NCBI GenBank assembly: GCA_949316235.1
Contig: OX438741.1
Span: 10,789,124-10,853,123 of the forward strand
Length of the DNA stretch: 64,000 nt
Reading direction: 5' to 3'
Origin: Oegoconia quadripuncta
Taxonomy: Eukaryota; Arthropoda; Insecta; Lepidoptera; Autostichidae
The notes below the pieces were generated by a model. That model worked only from the letters and a program-made list of their open reading frames with translations, was not told the DNA's origin and made no database searches. Each line of letters starts with the position of its first letter. The stretch's first letter is position 1. Both the position numbers and the translations under genes were made by a program. Below, piece after piece: positions 36,801-51,800 of this stretch.

Positions 36801-39800
36801 ATCTGCCGCCAAACAGCAATGTTAATAGCATTGTTGTGTTCCGGTTGTCAGAGATAAGATAGTTAGTCCCCCAAATAAGATGGGGTAGCGTACTGACCCG
36901 GAAGGTCAGTACGCTACCACCTTCGGCCTCATCTTTACTTAACATCAGGTGTGATTGAGGTCAAGTGCTAACCCGTTGTGGATAAAAAAAATAAAAAATA
37001 TATAAATCTTACGTAATGAATGAAATACGTATTTCATTCTAGAAATAAGCAGAACCTGTTGTGTCGTCTCTATTATGTTGTATCTGTATGTTTTTTCTTG
37101 TGTGCAATAAATGATAAATAAAATAAATAAAATAAATGAAGACTAAATCACTGATTTATGAAATGTTCTACCATACAATTGAAATATACGGATATTAGAC
37201 ATATCCTTTAAAGTAACTGTGGGTCCAACTCTTCCCTTTCGAAAATTACACTCCTTGGACGTTAAAATCAACACGAAACTCAAAAAATACAATACTTAAG
37301 AAATAATAATAAAATAAAAATATATTATATTTAAATAACTATAAAAAGTGTATCACCGCGAGCTCTCCTACCTGCGGCATTGTCCATTCATTTTGAAACT
37401 CAAAATAATGACTTAATTTACTTATCTAATCTAACTTCTAACTAATATTATAAACTAGCTTTCCGCCCGCGGCTTCGCCTGCGTGGAATAACTTTATCGC
37501 GGATATGTTTAATTTGTTTATCCCGCGGAAACTATTCACTTCATCGGGATAAAAATCCTATCTCTTAATGCAGGGTATATTCTACCTATATACCAAATTG
37601 AATCTAAATCCGTTTCAAGCAACAAACAAACATCCAAACTTTCACATTTATAATATTAGTTATATGCGAATAGAAATTGATAACGGCGAAACGGATGAAC
37701 AGATTTGGAAAAAAATTGATATATTGCTAGAACATTGTGATATCTGTCATTTTAAAAATTTTGTGATTTTTTTTTCTGATTTTATCCCATTATTTTTGTC
37801 TGTACATACTGTATATGAAGCAAGGAAGGTATTAGTAAGTAATTCCAGGGATACATGATTGATGAGTGTAAATCATAGTTGCGAAGTTCATTACTGCGAT
37901 GTACGTTACTGCGAAAGTTTATCATTGCGAAGTACGTTGTCGCGAAAATTCTTTACTGCGATATACGTTCCTGCGAAATTTCACCATTGCGACGTACGTT
38001 GGCTCGAAAGTTCTTTACTGCGTTGTACGTTACTGCGAAAGTTCACCATTGCGACGTACGTTGGCGCGAAAGTCTTTACTGCGTTGTACGTTACTGCAAA
38101 AGTTCACCATTGCGACGTACGTTGTCGCGAATGTTCTTTACTGCGATGTAATATGTCTCATTAAAAAACAATGCATCTGTCTTCTCCTATGTAGGTATAT
38201 TGTACCTATAGTGTGGAAGGTGCTGAGTCCAGTCTCGATAAATTATATTTGTTAGTAACTTAGTTTTAATCTTACTTATTTCTGCATTTCTTTTTAGTGC
38301 AGCAAGAAAACGAAGTATATTATTATTGTTAAAGAGAAAGTGGGGCATGGAAGGAAAGTTGAAGAACATTATTCTTAGACGAAATATTCTTTTATTTCTA
38401 AAAATAAGAAAAAACGCATTCACGGATTTTATTATATTAGATGCAAGTATTTAAGTAATAGATTTTAGTAAAACTAAATAATCCGTTTAAGTTTAGTTAA
38501 CTAATATTATAAATGCGAAATTACAGATATATTAGTGTTATCTCCGACGTGTGAATCGATTACAATATTTTTTTTTGTTGGTAAGGGTCTACCGGCAGAG
38601 TGGTCTCATATTAATTTAGTGTAATCCTGCCGGCCCACGTCCAAAAATCGATGACCATTTTTGCAAAAAATTAAACCTACATATTGTAATATTGACACGC
38701 ACACGTCCTACGAAAGGTTGACTAAAGAATTTGTCATAAAAGTCGACGGAAAAATTGGCCCGATTATCAGACCTACAAAAAGTACGAGCTAATCTGATGA
38801 TGCGGTTGATTGTAGTAATTTTTGGCGGATTAATAATCGATTATGCTAACTATGATTACAGCTAACATAAAAAATAGAATTAACTTAAAATATAAATTAC
38901 TTTTCGAAACGATTTACACTTGAAGAACTTCAAACAAATGAAATCTTCGTCACGCAGTCACGCTTCAACATTTCCACACCATACTTTGTATTCTTTAATA
39001 TTATTTTAGACAAAAACCTCGACGGACGGAACTCGAGACGTAACAGTAATTGTAGCAGCCAATTTCTATTTTCTTCTCTGCTCATTCGCGTTGAAACTCG
39101 ATATTTATCGATCTCTTTTCAGCACTCGTTCAGTTGCCTATCTTGATATTTTTCTCAGTTCGCTAACGTTGAAAATGGTTTTCCATTTAGTGAGACGTGA
39201 GGAGATAAGGGAAAGATGTTCTCTAAGACAGCTAGGTGACAGTCGGTACGGACTACTGATAGGGGATTGAATATAACTTCTCAGCTCCTGGAGAAGTCGT
39301 TAACTGATTCTCAAGTTAGTATTTAGTTAGTTTGAGCAGTTCAGTTTTAGAGGACAACCATCCGTACAACCGGAAACATTTTCCACCCCCTAATCTAAAC
39401 TATTGCCAATGATAAAGATCTAGATTTGCAAGCGACCGGGACGTCGCCAGACATCTCGTGGCAAATCGTTGCTCGGTTGCTCGGGAAATTGCAAAGCTAC
39501 TATAGGTGAATATGATATCGGAATGGTCTGCTACTGATAGAACACAGGCCCAATCACCTTAAACTCTGTGAGGGACAATTAGAGACCAGTTACCCACAGA
39601 TACACACAAATAATGACTCAATTATGATCTTGAAACCTGAGATGCTTACCGGTGAAAGGTAAACAATTTCACACCCCCTCATGTCATCCAACTTGGCCCT
39701 CGCGTACAAACTGTGGGATTCAACCGGTCTAGTCTATAATCCCTCCTGCTCAAATTCCATAATCAGCTTCTTATCACGTAACGACTCACCGAATCCTTCC

Positions 39801-42800
39801 ACTCAACGTAGATAATAAGTAATCAAAGTCACCCACGCTCGTTGATGTGCTAAGTGTAGGTCCATCTAGGTAGTATTAAGAATTACCATTATTGTTGTAC
39901 AGATCTAACATTACTGTAAACGCCACCGCGCCACTTCCGTCGATACCAGCGCCACCTGGTTCACTTCCCATAGCAAATCACGTACTGTGATAGTCATGCT
40001 ACGGTCCCTATTATAAATTCTGTCGCTAATCTATCGCCATCTCCGACATATATGATGAATTTTAAAAAATGGAATCCGCGACGCTCGCTCCCAGTAATTT
40101 GTAAAGAAAAAAATTTATATGTTAAACTATAAATTTTCACCATTGAGGTTTAGTGGTATTGCTACATAATTATTTTAAAAGGTGCGTTCACAAGTTTACC
40201 CCAACAAACAACTTCCGTCACCCCAGACTTCCCATTACTCCACATTGAACCATTCGAAAACTGTGTTGTCTATTTCATCAGAAAGTCAAATTTGATCCAC
40301 GCAAAATATTATATACGAGATCTTTGCCCACTCGGAAAGACATATAACGGAAATCTCGGAAAACCAATTCACAAGTGGCACACTTTAAAATATTCAGATT
40401 CGAAAAGTAATAGTTAGATCCGTCCTTCGGGAAGAGAATGATGTGAATTTTCAAAAATGCGAAGCTTCCAGTAGTGACAATTAAATTAACAAATAATTTT
40501 ATTGTGAAATTCTTTTAACACCTCCAAGAGAGAAGAGATTATGGAAGGACACGGAAGCTTTCTTATGTAATCAAAGGTGTATGTTGGTTTAGAAATAATT
40601 AGAAATAGATTTAATATATCATTTGTGGGACACTGTATACGCTTTTATAACCTTATACCTGAGAATATCATTAATCTACCTGCAAAAAAATTTAAAGATC
40701 ATGTCAAAATAACATTAGCAATAAAAGGGTAATTATAAAATTAGGGACTACCTGAAAGACAAACACGCTTGGTGTACTTCGACCAGCTCCCCAAAATTAT
40801 AAAATTGTATTAGTTACATACTTTATTAAAAAAAAGGACTACAATGATCCTGTGGGTTTATTGCGCCTCCTCTTTTCCCACAGATGATTTCCCTTTCCGA
40901 AGCGGTAGTAGCTTGGATATACCGACTAACAAATAAATGCAATAAACCTTTTTTATTTCCAGTATTATAAGAAATATAAATATAAATCCAGTAATATATT
41001 TAAATTGACATTCAACAAATGATATCGTGTATCTTACGTTGCTTGAAATTTGAAGTTTGAACTGTAGCTAGTTACACGATGTATTTAATTATTTTTACTA
41101 TTTCTTACTAGTCCAGTTGCATTCTCTGATTAATTTACACAATCCGAGAGAAATATCAAAAAACACGTGCATATACACATACAGGGACTATATTATATAA
41201 CTTTAGTATGCTAGCAAATTTCGTCACTTGCTTCGGTTAGTGTAGTGGAGAGCTCAAAAGATTTACGATCCGGCGTATACGAGTTCGAATCTCGTTGACG
41301 AGGTATTGTTTTACTGCTTTTTGTTTTACGAGTCACTAGGAGCAGGTGTCGCTGGCTCAATTTTTTTTCAACTAGAAATTGTAACATGGAAACTACTCCG
41401 TCTATTATTACATAGGTACATACATACATAAATTCATGCCTGTTTCCCTTAGGGGTAGGCAGAGGACCATAGCCTCCCTCTGTTTGACCGCGACCTTGCT
41501 ATCGGAAGAACACTGCTTCGGTTGCACCTGAACCCTCAACCAAATTTTAAGTACACTACGGAAGATCCCTCTAGGGATCAAGGTCCTAAGTGACTACTTG
41601 TCGGCGTCGACATCCAGGTCTGCGCCTGGGAGACATTCAGGGTAGATCTACCCTCCCCCGAAAACCGCTCATCCAGTTTTCTACCTCGTAGTGTCGTCTA
41701 CGTGAGGACTCGAGGGCTACGTCCACTGCAGCTCCAAGACCTTCAGGCCAGTGACCGTACGGGGAGATTTGCCGAGGGGTGCAGGGGAGTGAGCTGGTTG
41801 TAGAATAAACCCACTAAATCCAAATCAAATTGGTATTCTTTTCTTTTATACCTACCTGCTGGCGGCTAAACGGGCGCTAAACGCCCTAAGAACAACCCTA
41901 ACCGCCGCAGTGGCCCACTTGCTACTATCCTGACACACCTCTTTTGCTTCACACACTCTCATAAGGTTGTTCATACATGCTCGTCGGTTTAGAGTACTCT
42001 TGACTTGGCCTTTCTTTAAGACGTCCCCGATTTGATCATGGTCGCTCACCCGTGGTCGTCCCCTACCAACACTACCATCCACATTCGCATCGTATATCTC
42101 TATCGTTAATTTTCTTTAATTCATCCTCTCCACATGTTCAAACCATCTCAGCCTACCTTTTTCAATCTTTGTCACTACGTCTTCAATCACGTTGCTTAAC
42201 TCCCTAATTACACTATTCCTGATTCTATCTTTCAAAGTCACTCCACTCATACTTCTCAAAGATCTCATTTCCACTGCATTAATTCTACTTTCATTTTTCT
42301 ATTAATAATTATTAATAATTTTACTATTTTGTTATACTGTGGCAACACTACCGAAACCTATAATAGCAAGCCAGTTGGTGTAGTGGTGGTACCCCCACCG
42401 TGGTGGTGGTGGTGGGTATGTGCTGTATGCATAGAGTGCTAGGAATGTCTTTTTTAAATTTTTAGATTGTGATGAAGCAGCTTTACGAGTATAAGTAATT
42501 TACTATTCTAATTTCAAACAAGCGGTTTATGTCTGTGAAAGTTATAAATCAGAAAACTTTTAAACGCATGAGGTTTCTTGATAAAATTATTTTATTTTTG
42601 TTTCACTTCGTTTTTTAAAAAACTTCTTCGTAAAACATATTAGACATATATTTTAAGACTATTTGTGATAGTTTTATTAACAATTAGTATTACAATTTAA
42701 CAAATAATAATAAAGATAGATAAGATAGATCTATTAACTTTATTGGCATTACAGTTACATAGTTAAGCAATACATATGGATGTCGATGCTTGGAAAGGAA

Positions 42801-45800
42801 GAGGAAGACCACGAAAAAGATAGATGGATTGTGCGAAGGGTGATGATGATGTAACGGCTGATGAATTGGGACCAGGGCAAGAAGGTGAAGATGACATAGT
42901 TATGCTATACATACTAAATAAAAATAAAAGTGATTATTAACTGAAACTAACAAATTAAAAAGACATCTACAGCATAATCATGTATGTGCCGCGGTAATAC
43001 ACAAGGGTAGCTCAGCTATTACCCAATAACAGGGTAAAACACTGGTAGGTATTCTGCTGTAGCCCGAGGTTGGCCACGAAACTGTGCAACAGACAAGGTG
43101 TCACGGAGTGCAGTGTGTTGTACACATTTAGAGTAAATGTGCTGATAATAAACTATAGCATAGGGTAAGTAATGAAAACTTATTTGTGATACTTTTTTTT
43201 TATGCACTACGGGTTAGCACTTGACCTTACACACCTGATGTTAAGTGAAGATGAGGCCGAAGGTAGAAGCGTATTGACCCGATAACCCAAATATTTGGGG
43301 AACTGGCTATCTTTATCTGACTAGCGGAACACAACAATGCTATCAACATTGTTGTTTGGCGGCAGATTTAGATAAGATGCTGGTAGCTAGACGGACATTT
43401 AAATATCCTACCATCAACCGAAACCATGGTATTCTAAAGTTATACCAACATATGTTTGTTGGATAATACATACCTATAAGATGAGAATGCGACTTTGTTT
43501 GCTATTAGTAGCAAATAGTGAAAGTAGTTGGTAATAAATGCCGTTCTTGTTTATATTCTATAACTACTCTACCTATATATATATACCTATAGTACTTGCA
43601 CACCGAACAGCTGCTCGAGCTGTACTGAAACCTAATTTAATTTCTTGAAACGGTTATGTTTTATCAATTACGCCCAGAAACAGCGAGGCGTACCTTGAAA
43701 TCTGGTAGACTCTCACAGCGAATTACCCCGGATCGCCCCAAATGAACCGGTACCGTGGGGCGGGGGTCATTAAGATAAAGCCAGGTTGAGTCCCTCATTT
43801 AGAACACGCTTTAACAGAATAAAATGATCATTTCCCGCGCCCCCAACTCGGCAAGTTAAAATGTCTTATCCTCCACCAGAGGTTTCGTGAAATGTTGGAA
43901 TCAGGATATTCACATTTCCGCTAGCCATATTGGCATTTTTGCTAGACTATACAGCAAAGTTTCCATAGATTATGGTTTTAACAGGATATCTATCAAGTCC
44001 TTTTCATTGTGTGATGAGGATCACAGAGTATTAAACCACATTTCAAAATCTCCCTGTTTTCTCTAGTGTTGAAATTTTCTTGTATTTATTAATATTGTAC
44101 TATTGTTGCAGTTATAGTGTGGTGTGAAATAAATAAATGTCTATGCCAAGAGCTAGACTCGGGGTCACCAATTTTTAGCGTGGAGTGAAGAGCGTTGATT
44201 GGTCGAATTATGGTCAAGTGTTTTACTAAGGATTTCAAATTTAAAGATACTATAAAACAGAAACTTATTAAGAAAGCATATTATAAAATAACAGATTATT
44301 TAGATGATAAACATTCATGGACATAATCAGCCCGTTCTCACAACCAGGCTATTTCACAATTAATAATGAAATATTACAATATAATAATTAATAATTTTGT
44401 AATATAAAAACCTTCTTTTTTTAATGTAAAATCTGACTCTTTTAAGTGTACCCTGTGTACCTAAAAAATAAAGCATTTTTTATTGACTGAATAATGCGGA
44501 ATGTACAAATTATCGATATCGCTAAAATTTCGTATGAAAATAAACGTTATTTTATTTAATAAAGTGTATTTCATTTGATAAAGTAAGTTTAAAGCGGGCG
44601 GACCCTTTTAATGGGAATGAGTGGTGAGCGAGGTCGCCCCCATAAGCCCTGTCAATGGGTCAGTAAAGACAAGAATTGGGACACGAGAAAGTCCAGTCGC
44701 TGGCGATGTGGGTCATAATCCACGACCAGGGCCCAGTGCAGTTTTTTTTTTTGCATAACGGGTTGGTAGTTGAACCAACCAAACCGAGTACTAAATATGT
44801 ACCCCGCTGGGGATCGAACCCGTGACCTCCGAATCGTAAACCCAATGTAGTTTACATTGAGCCACGGTGGCGGTTAAAAGATAAAGCGTTCAGTAACATA
44901 TTGTGATTTTGTACTTTTAATATCAAAAATCCACAAACCTTCATACAGCCAATCAGGGACTCCATTATACACCACCCCGGGAACACCGGTCTCTGTTACT
45001 CTGTATCCCGTGGAAGACCTGGGCGCTGGTCGGTAGTAGATGTCGTAGTCCTTCACGGTGATAAGTCCATGACCCTTGGGGGTCCACGTCGCGAGGAGCA
45101 GTGAGGGACCCTCCGTGATCACGCCCCCCACTTCGTCTGGTAACGGCGTGAGTGGGTAGGATTCTCTGAAAAAAAAGCAAAGTTTTATAATGTCAATTAC
45201 TTTAAATCTTAGGTCATCAACTGTTGGGGCCCAGTCTCCTCGCTGGGAAAGGGTATTGGCCACAATCCATCACGCTCCCTGTCATTTCTCTATCCCTGCC
45301 ATTGTACTCACTCCCGTAGTTAAGAAACGCACCTCCCCTTGAGTTGTAATCCCCCATCATAGAAATAAGCAAATATTAAAAAAAAAAGAAAACAAAACGA
45401 ACAAGAATTCGCTGTTTTAGATTTAAGCATAGTCGTAGTCTTTAGAGTAATTAAATGTGACCTCATCTTGACTTAACATCAGGTGTGATTGAGGTCAAAT
45501 ACCAATCCGTTGTGCATAAAAAAAAATATTAATCGAGGAGAATCAGAGGTACAAGTGCAACACAAATTAAAAAAATAAACATTGCTGGATGTTGTAGATG
45601 ATATGAGAACAATGCAGATATAAAGAATTGTATGTGTTGTATGTAAAAATTGAATGATACAAATATATCAAATATAAATTATAGCTTTTAACTATTTATT
45701 GAAATTAAGAAATTGGTGGATTCGTGTCAGATTAGTAGTCATCTGACAGTCAGCGTTTTTAAGCTGCACCTGTAGGCCGCGGACTTGGCTTAGCCTTCCG

Positions 45801-48800
45801 AAGTACAAAAACACTTCAAGAGTAATGCCACTAGTGGTCATCCATCCAATTACTGACCTTGCCAGACATTTTTTTTTTTAATCTTATTTTAAGGAGCTTA
45901 GTCGAAAGCGACTATGCCGCTCCGTTGGTACAGCTTACTTATGTACTAGACGACTAATTCCTCCGTCGCACAGCAATTTTATATAAATTATACATATTTT
46001 TGGCTGCTAGAGACGCAGGGTGTGCTAGAGCCCTATTGCATCCACCTAATACCCGTATATTATTGTTTATAACTACTTCTCTTCTATAATTCTCGTTACG
46101 GACACATTCCATCAGCACATGATAGGTATCCTCCACCACATCACACTCGGTACAATTCGGAGATGGGATTGCCAGACATTGCTTTGGCTAATCGAAAGTG
46201 AACATCGAATGTCACTGCGCCACGATTGCCTTACCGTTTAATTTTGCGAGTATTTTATTCATTGGCTGGCTATGCATCAAGCTGATCAATGAATATGCAT
46301 GGCGGCTTTTCATACTTAATTTGAACAGACCAATGAGCGTGAGGTTCTAAGGAATAAATTTCAGGAAATCAATATATTGACTTTATCATCTCAATATATT
46401 TACAAACACTTAATATAGTATTGTGTAGGAACAATAGTGAAATACACAATGTAAATACATACACGGGACAATTTATACATACATGCACAAAGTCCCAAAT
46501 AAGGTGGTCAGAAATATCCCAAACATTAGTGTTTGGGTGTTCCAAACATTAAAAGATTAATGATTGAAAATACAGAAATTTATAATAAAAAAATAATAAA
46601 AAAATAAAAAAAACTCTTCCCATCAGGTGAGATTGTGGTCAAATGCGTATTAAGTTAACCATAAAAAAACAAAAAAAAAATGCACACGTGACAGGGGGTG
46701 AGCCCATCGCCGTTGAAACGTGCAAATGTATATAAAATTTGCCTTTAAATAAATTTAAAACCACCATTAAACGGAAACTAATGTACCAAAGGCTATTATA
46801 AAATTGCTGACTATCTAGATGATAAGAATGGGTGGATATGAACAGCTCGACGATATCCAGTACCTATATTGTTTTCTTTTATTTCTATTTCAAAACATAA
46901 ATTGTGAAAATATTTATTTAAAAAGAGCAACCGCGAATTTCTTGCGCTTTCTTCTCTGGAGAGTCTGTATATTTTTTTTTCGTCGTGAGAAATACAATAA
47001 TGTGAACTATGAAAACAGTACGTTATCTTTAAATTTAAAACTTAGAATACCCACTAGTCTATCAATTAATCTCGATAAACTAACCAACTATGTTAAAAGC
47101 TAAATATCTTAAGAACCGATTAATCAATCATGGCTATAATCTTTATTACATATGTTATTGCATTGGTGCTTACATAGTTAAGCTATGAGATTTTCAAAAT
47201 TTGTGTCGAGGAACTCTGACTCACAGAAACAGTTCTACCAAGTTTGGGAGTCAGGGAACCAAGGGATACTTACCTATACCTAAGTGTTGTATGTAATTTC
47301 AATATTTCCAATAAATCGGCGGGCGGAGCTGTGGGCGGAAACGAGTGTCCTCATAAATCTAGCTAGCTACATACACGTTCTTATGCAAATGCAAGTACAC
47401 ATTTCACCATTGTAGGTATCTCGGGTACCAGGGAGTTACGAGAATGAAGGCGTTATTTTGCCGAGTGAACCCGGAAAGTTCTATTTACAACACACGCTAT
47501 ATGAGCTTTTGATGAAACTCCGCGTTGATGTAATTTACTCTTGACTGTAAAAAGGTATTTTGAGAATATACGGTTCATGAAGTTGCTTATTAAATTTTTG
47601 TAACAAATTGCAGTAGGTTAAATAATGATTATTCAGGTTCTTTATTGTTGTTTCATTACTATGATCTGGTTTTAGAGAGCTAAATGGAAAATTAGAAAAA
47701 TTTAAAGGTTATGGTGTTCTATTATAGTATTTTATGCAACAGTTGTATAAGAAGGGTCAAAAAACGTGAGTGGCGTGGGTTGCGATGTGAGCCGCAGGCG
47801 AACATCGCAATGAGAGACGCCACGAGCGTTTTTTGACCTAGTTATACAACGTTGCATACAATACTTTTTCTACGACTTGGTAATTTTAAATGAAACAAAT
47901 ATAGGCTTCTCGATTTCGTTGGTAGCAAATTTTCTGTAACTTATTGAGCTACCGTTGAAATTTCTTCCGGTGTAGAATTTAATAGTTCGTCACCCATTTT
48001 TACTTTTTATTTTATACTTTAACTGATTTTAAATAAAAAACAAAATTTTTTCGATCTCTTACATTTAGATGAACGCGCCGGAAAGTGGCGGGAAATGTAC
48101 CTATAATTTTCTTTGGTGAGTATAAAGATACTTATTATATTAGACTTTTTGGTTGTATAAATGCCAGATAAAAGTAGAGGAGTAGAAAAATGTTGATTAA
48201 AGCACGATTTCAATGATACCAACACCTACACCAATCATCTAGTCCCAAACTAAGTAAAGCTTGTACTACGGATACTAGATAACGGATAAACATACATAAA
48301 TATTTATATAAATATCCATGACTCGGAAATAAATGTTCGTATTCATCACACAAACATTTACCAGTCGCGGGATTGGAACCCGCAACCGTTCATTTCACTG
48401 ACAGGGTCATTATCCACTTCATCAACCGGGACGACGACGACGCAGAAAAGTGAATTGAAATCTCAAGTTATGCTTAAATAGACAGATAAAGCGTTTATAT
48501 GCATATTACAGAAACACATACAAAAATGTTCGACCGCAACAATCATTCTGCTTGATGTTATTCTTACGAAATGTAGCCTACAGTACTAATACTAAATTTA
48601 CATTACAGTAATAAAAATAAAAACAAAAATTATACATTTATACTTGTATTATTACATTTAGATATCTAAAGACTTGTAAAATAACTTCTTTTCTCACTAG
48701 TGAATGAAACTGATTTAAAAACAATCGTTGAATGATTGCTTAGAAGTTGTGAAACTCTAAGCAATCATTCAACGACACAACATTTAACTCTAAATTTGTA

Positions 48801-51800
48801 CTTAGGTACAGACGGATTTTTCCATCGAAGCGGATTCAGAGCACGTTTAATCCTAACTCCAGCGTACAAACAAACACTCTTTGTGATTGGTTGTCGCGAG
48901 GTGCAACATGCATAAACCATGAACTGGAAAGCTGTTGAATTGCAGGAATTGGCTGAACTCTGATTCTTAACAGATTTCATAGACGAGCCACTGAATAAGA
49001 AGCGCCAGGAGTAACCTGGAGTCCTTATGCAAACGCAATGTCATCGTTAATCTAACTAATATTATAAATACGAAGCTTGGATGTTTGTTTGTTGTTTTTT
49101 TGTTGCTCAATCACGGTGAAACGGATGAACGGATTTGGATGGAATTTGGTGTATATGTAGAATATACTATGGATTACGACATAGGATATGTTTTATTCCG
49201 ATAAAGCGAAGCCGAGTGTAGAAAGTCAGTTTAATTATAATTCAACAATGCGAATGTGTGAATTTTACAGTTTTAACGTTTTCCATCTATTGGGTAAAGA
49301 ATAAAACGCTTTATTTGTACGAATCTGATACAATTATTTCAGCCAATTAGAAGCTACATTTTCAAAAATTGTTTCCGCGCCAATATAATGATTGGTCAAT
49401 CCAACGAATTTAGGATTTAGTCACTTTTTTTTGAAAATTTTATTTTATTTTTATTTATTTTATTTTATTTTCTTGGGAAAACCAACAGCTGTTTTACAAA
49501 TTATCACTTAAACTAAGAAACTGAAAGCCAATTAGAGGTTTCCACTGATTGAACCTACTTAAACTTAATAAAAAATAAAAAAACTATACATTGCAATCAG
49601 AGAACGGTTGGAAAAATTAATCTAATTATAAACAATCTATAGTTAGGATATCCTTGCATCGCCAATCCAAAAAACAACCGGGTCACAGCAGTATTAGGTT
49701 ACTTTCTGGTCAAAAAAAAACGTCTACTCAATGTGTTCCTTGCCGATGTAACGCTATTACAAAATAGGTCCAAGTCAAACTCGTTGCTAAGTAAATTAAA
49801 ATTCTTACTCGCTCGCTGCACAAACGCATTCTGCCTGTAGTTGGTGGAGCACGGTGGGAGATCCAAAAGCGGGTTGAACCTAAGGACTCTTACCGAGATC
49901 TTTGACACAAGTTCTGGACAGTCGATGGCACTGGACGCTATCTTTAGAAGGTATACCAGGTCTGCTATTTCACGACGTTGTACCAGCGGGAGCAGGTGAT
50001 GCTTCCTACACAAGGCGAGTTAGTCATCGGAACTGTACTTTTGAAAGAAAAGCTGACTTTGACGGCTTCTCATTTGTTTTCTAATATTTTCTAAAACAAA
50101 GATACAGTCTTTGTCTACGTAACATTTTTCACGCCCCCCTTCACTTGCATGAGAGCTCCCCTTTAAAATATAATAATAATGGCTTTCGGTCAGCAATAAA
50201 CACCTTGCACAAATAAGAAGACCATAGCTTCAACGGTTAAGCAGCTAAAATTTTGTGACAGACGATGGCCGGATAGATTTATACAGCTTTCTTCCATACT
50301 AAAGTTGGTTTCAAAATGGTTTACTTTGTAAGTATGGGTAATCGAAATTTTTTAGATCGAATTCGACTATGTTTCCTTGGGGAAAGTTATTCGAAATCAA
50401 GAGTAGTTAAAGTGAATTACATGAATTTAAATTCATCCCGTATAATAGCAAAACTGCGATAATGCTTAAATCAATATAATAGATAGTTCAAATGATTCCG
50501 GCTCCGTATTCCCGCCGACACAAAACCGTAGGTAGGTAGTGCAACTTGCTACGCTAGATAAAATGGACGGAGCCTTTTTGTTTTTAAGCGGACTGAATGA
50601 AAAGTGGCGTCCAGTGCAGCGGAACAATGCCAGCTTTGTTCAGTTGCTGCTACGTGGTGTTCTTTTGCACTTTTTACCCGTGCGAGTAAATCAAATCTTT
50701 TGGCAACTGCTACTTTTTACTACGGCAAAGGAAAAGATGAACAATCAATCATTTATTTGTTTAGCTTGTAATATCAGATCTTAATTTTCTTAAATTTATA
50801 TGATTTAACCGAATTCAATCAAAAAAGGAGGAGACTCTATGTTCGGCTGCATATATTTTTTCCTTTTGTAAATTAAAGAGGTTACCGTTTCTGTTATAAT
50901 TAAGGTAAATATAAGAATAGCTTGGAACTAAGAAGTTCGACTCTTCATTCATAATACGAACAACCAAGGCATGGAACTCCCTCCCTGCGTCAGTCTTTCC
51001 TGGATCCTACAACCTTGGGATCTTCAAAAGCAGAGTGAATAGACATTTACTGGGATCGCGTGCTTCATCTTCGACCACATCGTCACTTTCCATCAGGTGT
51101 CAAACGCGTATCCAGTTTATCATGATAAACGAGTGCAGTTATTTGTATAAATGTAAGTAATATGTTTATACATAAAAACCCTCCGGCAGAAACTATTCTA
51201 TAAATAATGAAAAGTAAGCATCAGATTTAAAGCTCATTTATGGTTAACTGGATACGCATTTGTCCACAATCTCACCTGATGGGAAGTCTATATAGCTTGT
51301 AAGATTTACAGCTTTAACAGATTTATTGCAAATAAACACAAAAGATACATTTGTCAGATAAAAAGATACAAAGGTGAGCTTATCTCTAAGATAAATCTCT
51401 TCCAGCCAACCCTATAAGCGGTTAGAGAGGGTATAACGGGGAATAAAAAATGGTGATTAAGTAAAAAAGTCTATAATACATAAATACTTGTAAATAACTA
51501 TATATAACTACTTGAATATAATACTAAATAAACCTCAATAAAACATTTAATTAGATATATAATTAATATATTATATAAATATCAATATATAACATTACTT
51601 CTTATGCCAATTGCGACAGGTAGTGTTCTTAAGAGCTTTTTGAAAACTGGTGGTGTAGGGCTCTCTCGAATGTCTGCAGGAAGATCATTCCAAGAAGCTT
51701 TCTTACTTTGTAAAACGTATCTAGATACATTTCTTTTGCAGTATGAAGGGGTCGTGTGCGTTTTTACATACATATCACATACATAGATTCTTCATATATA

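Noticed and set aside
35470..38150. CRISPR array
   Set aside because: Repeats are directly tandem with no unique spacers and the genome is eukaryotic.
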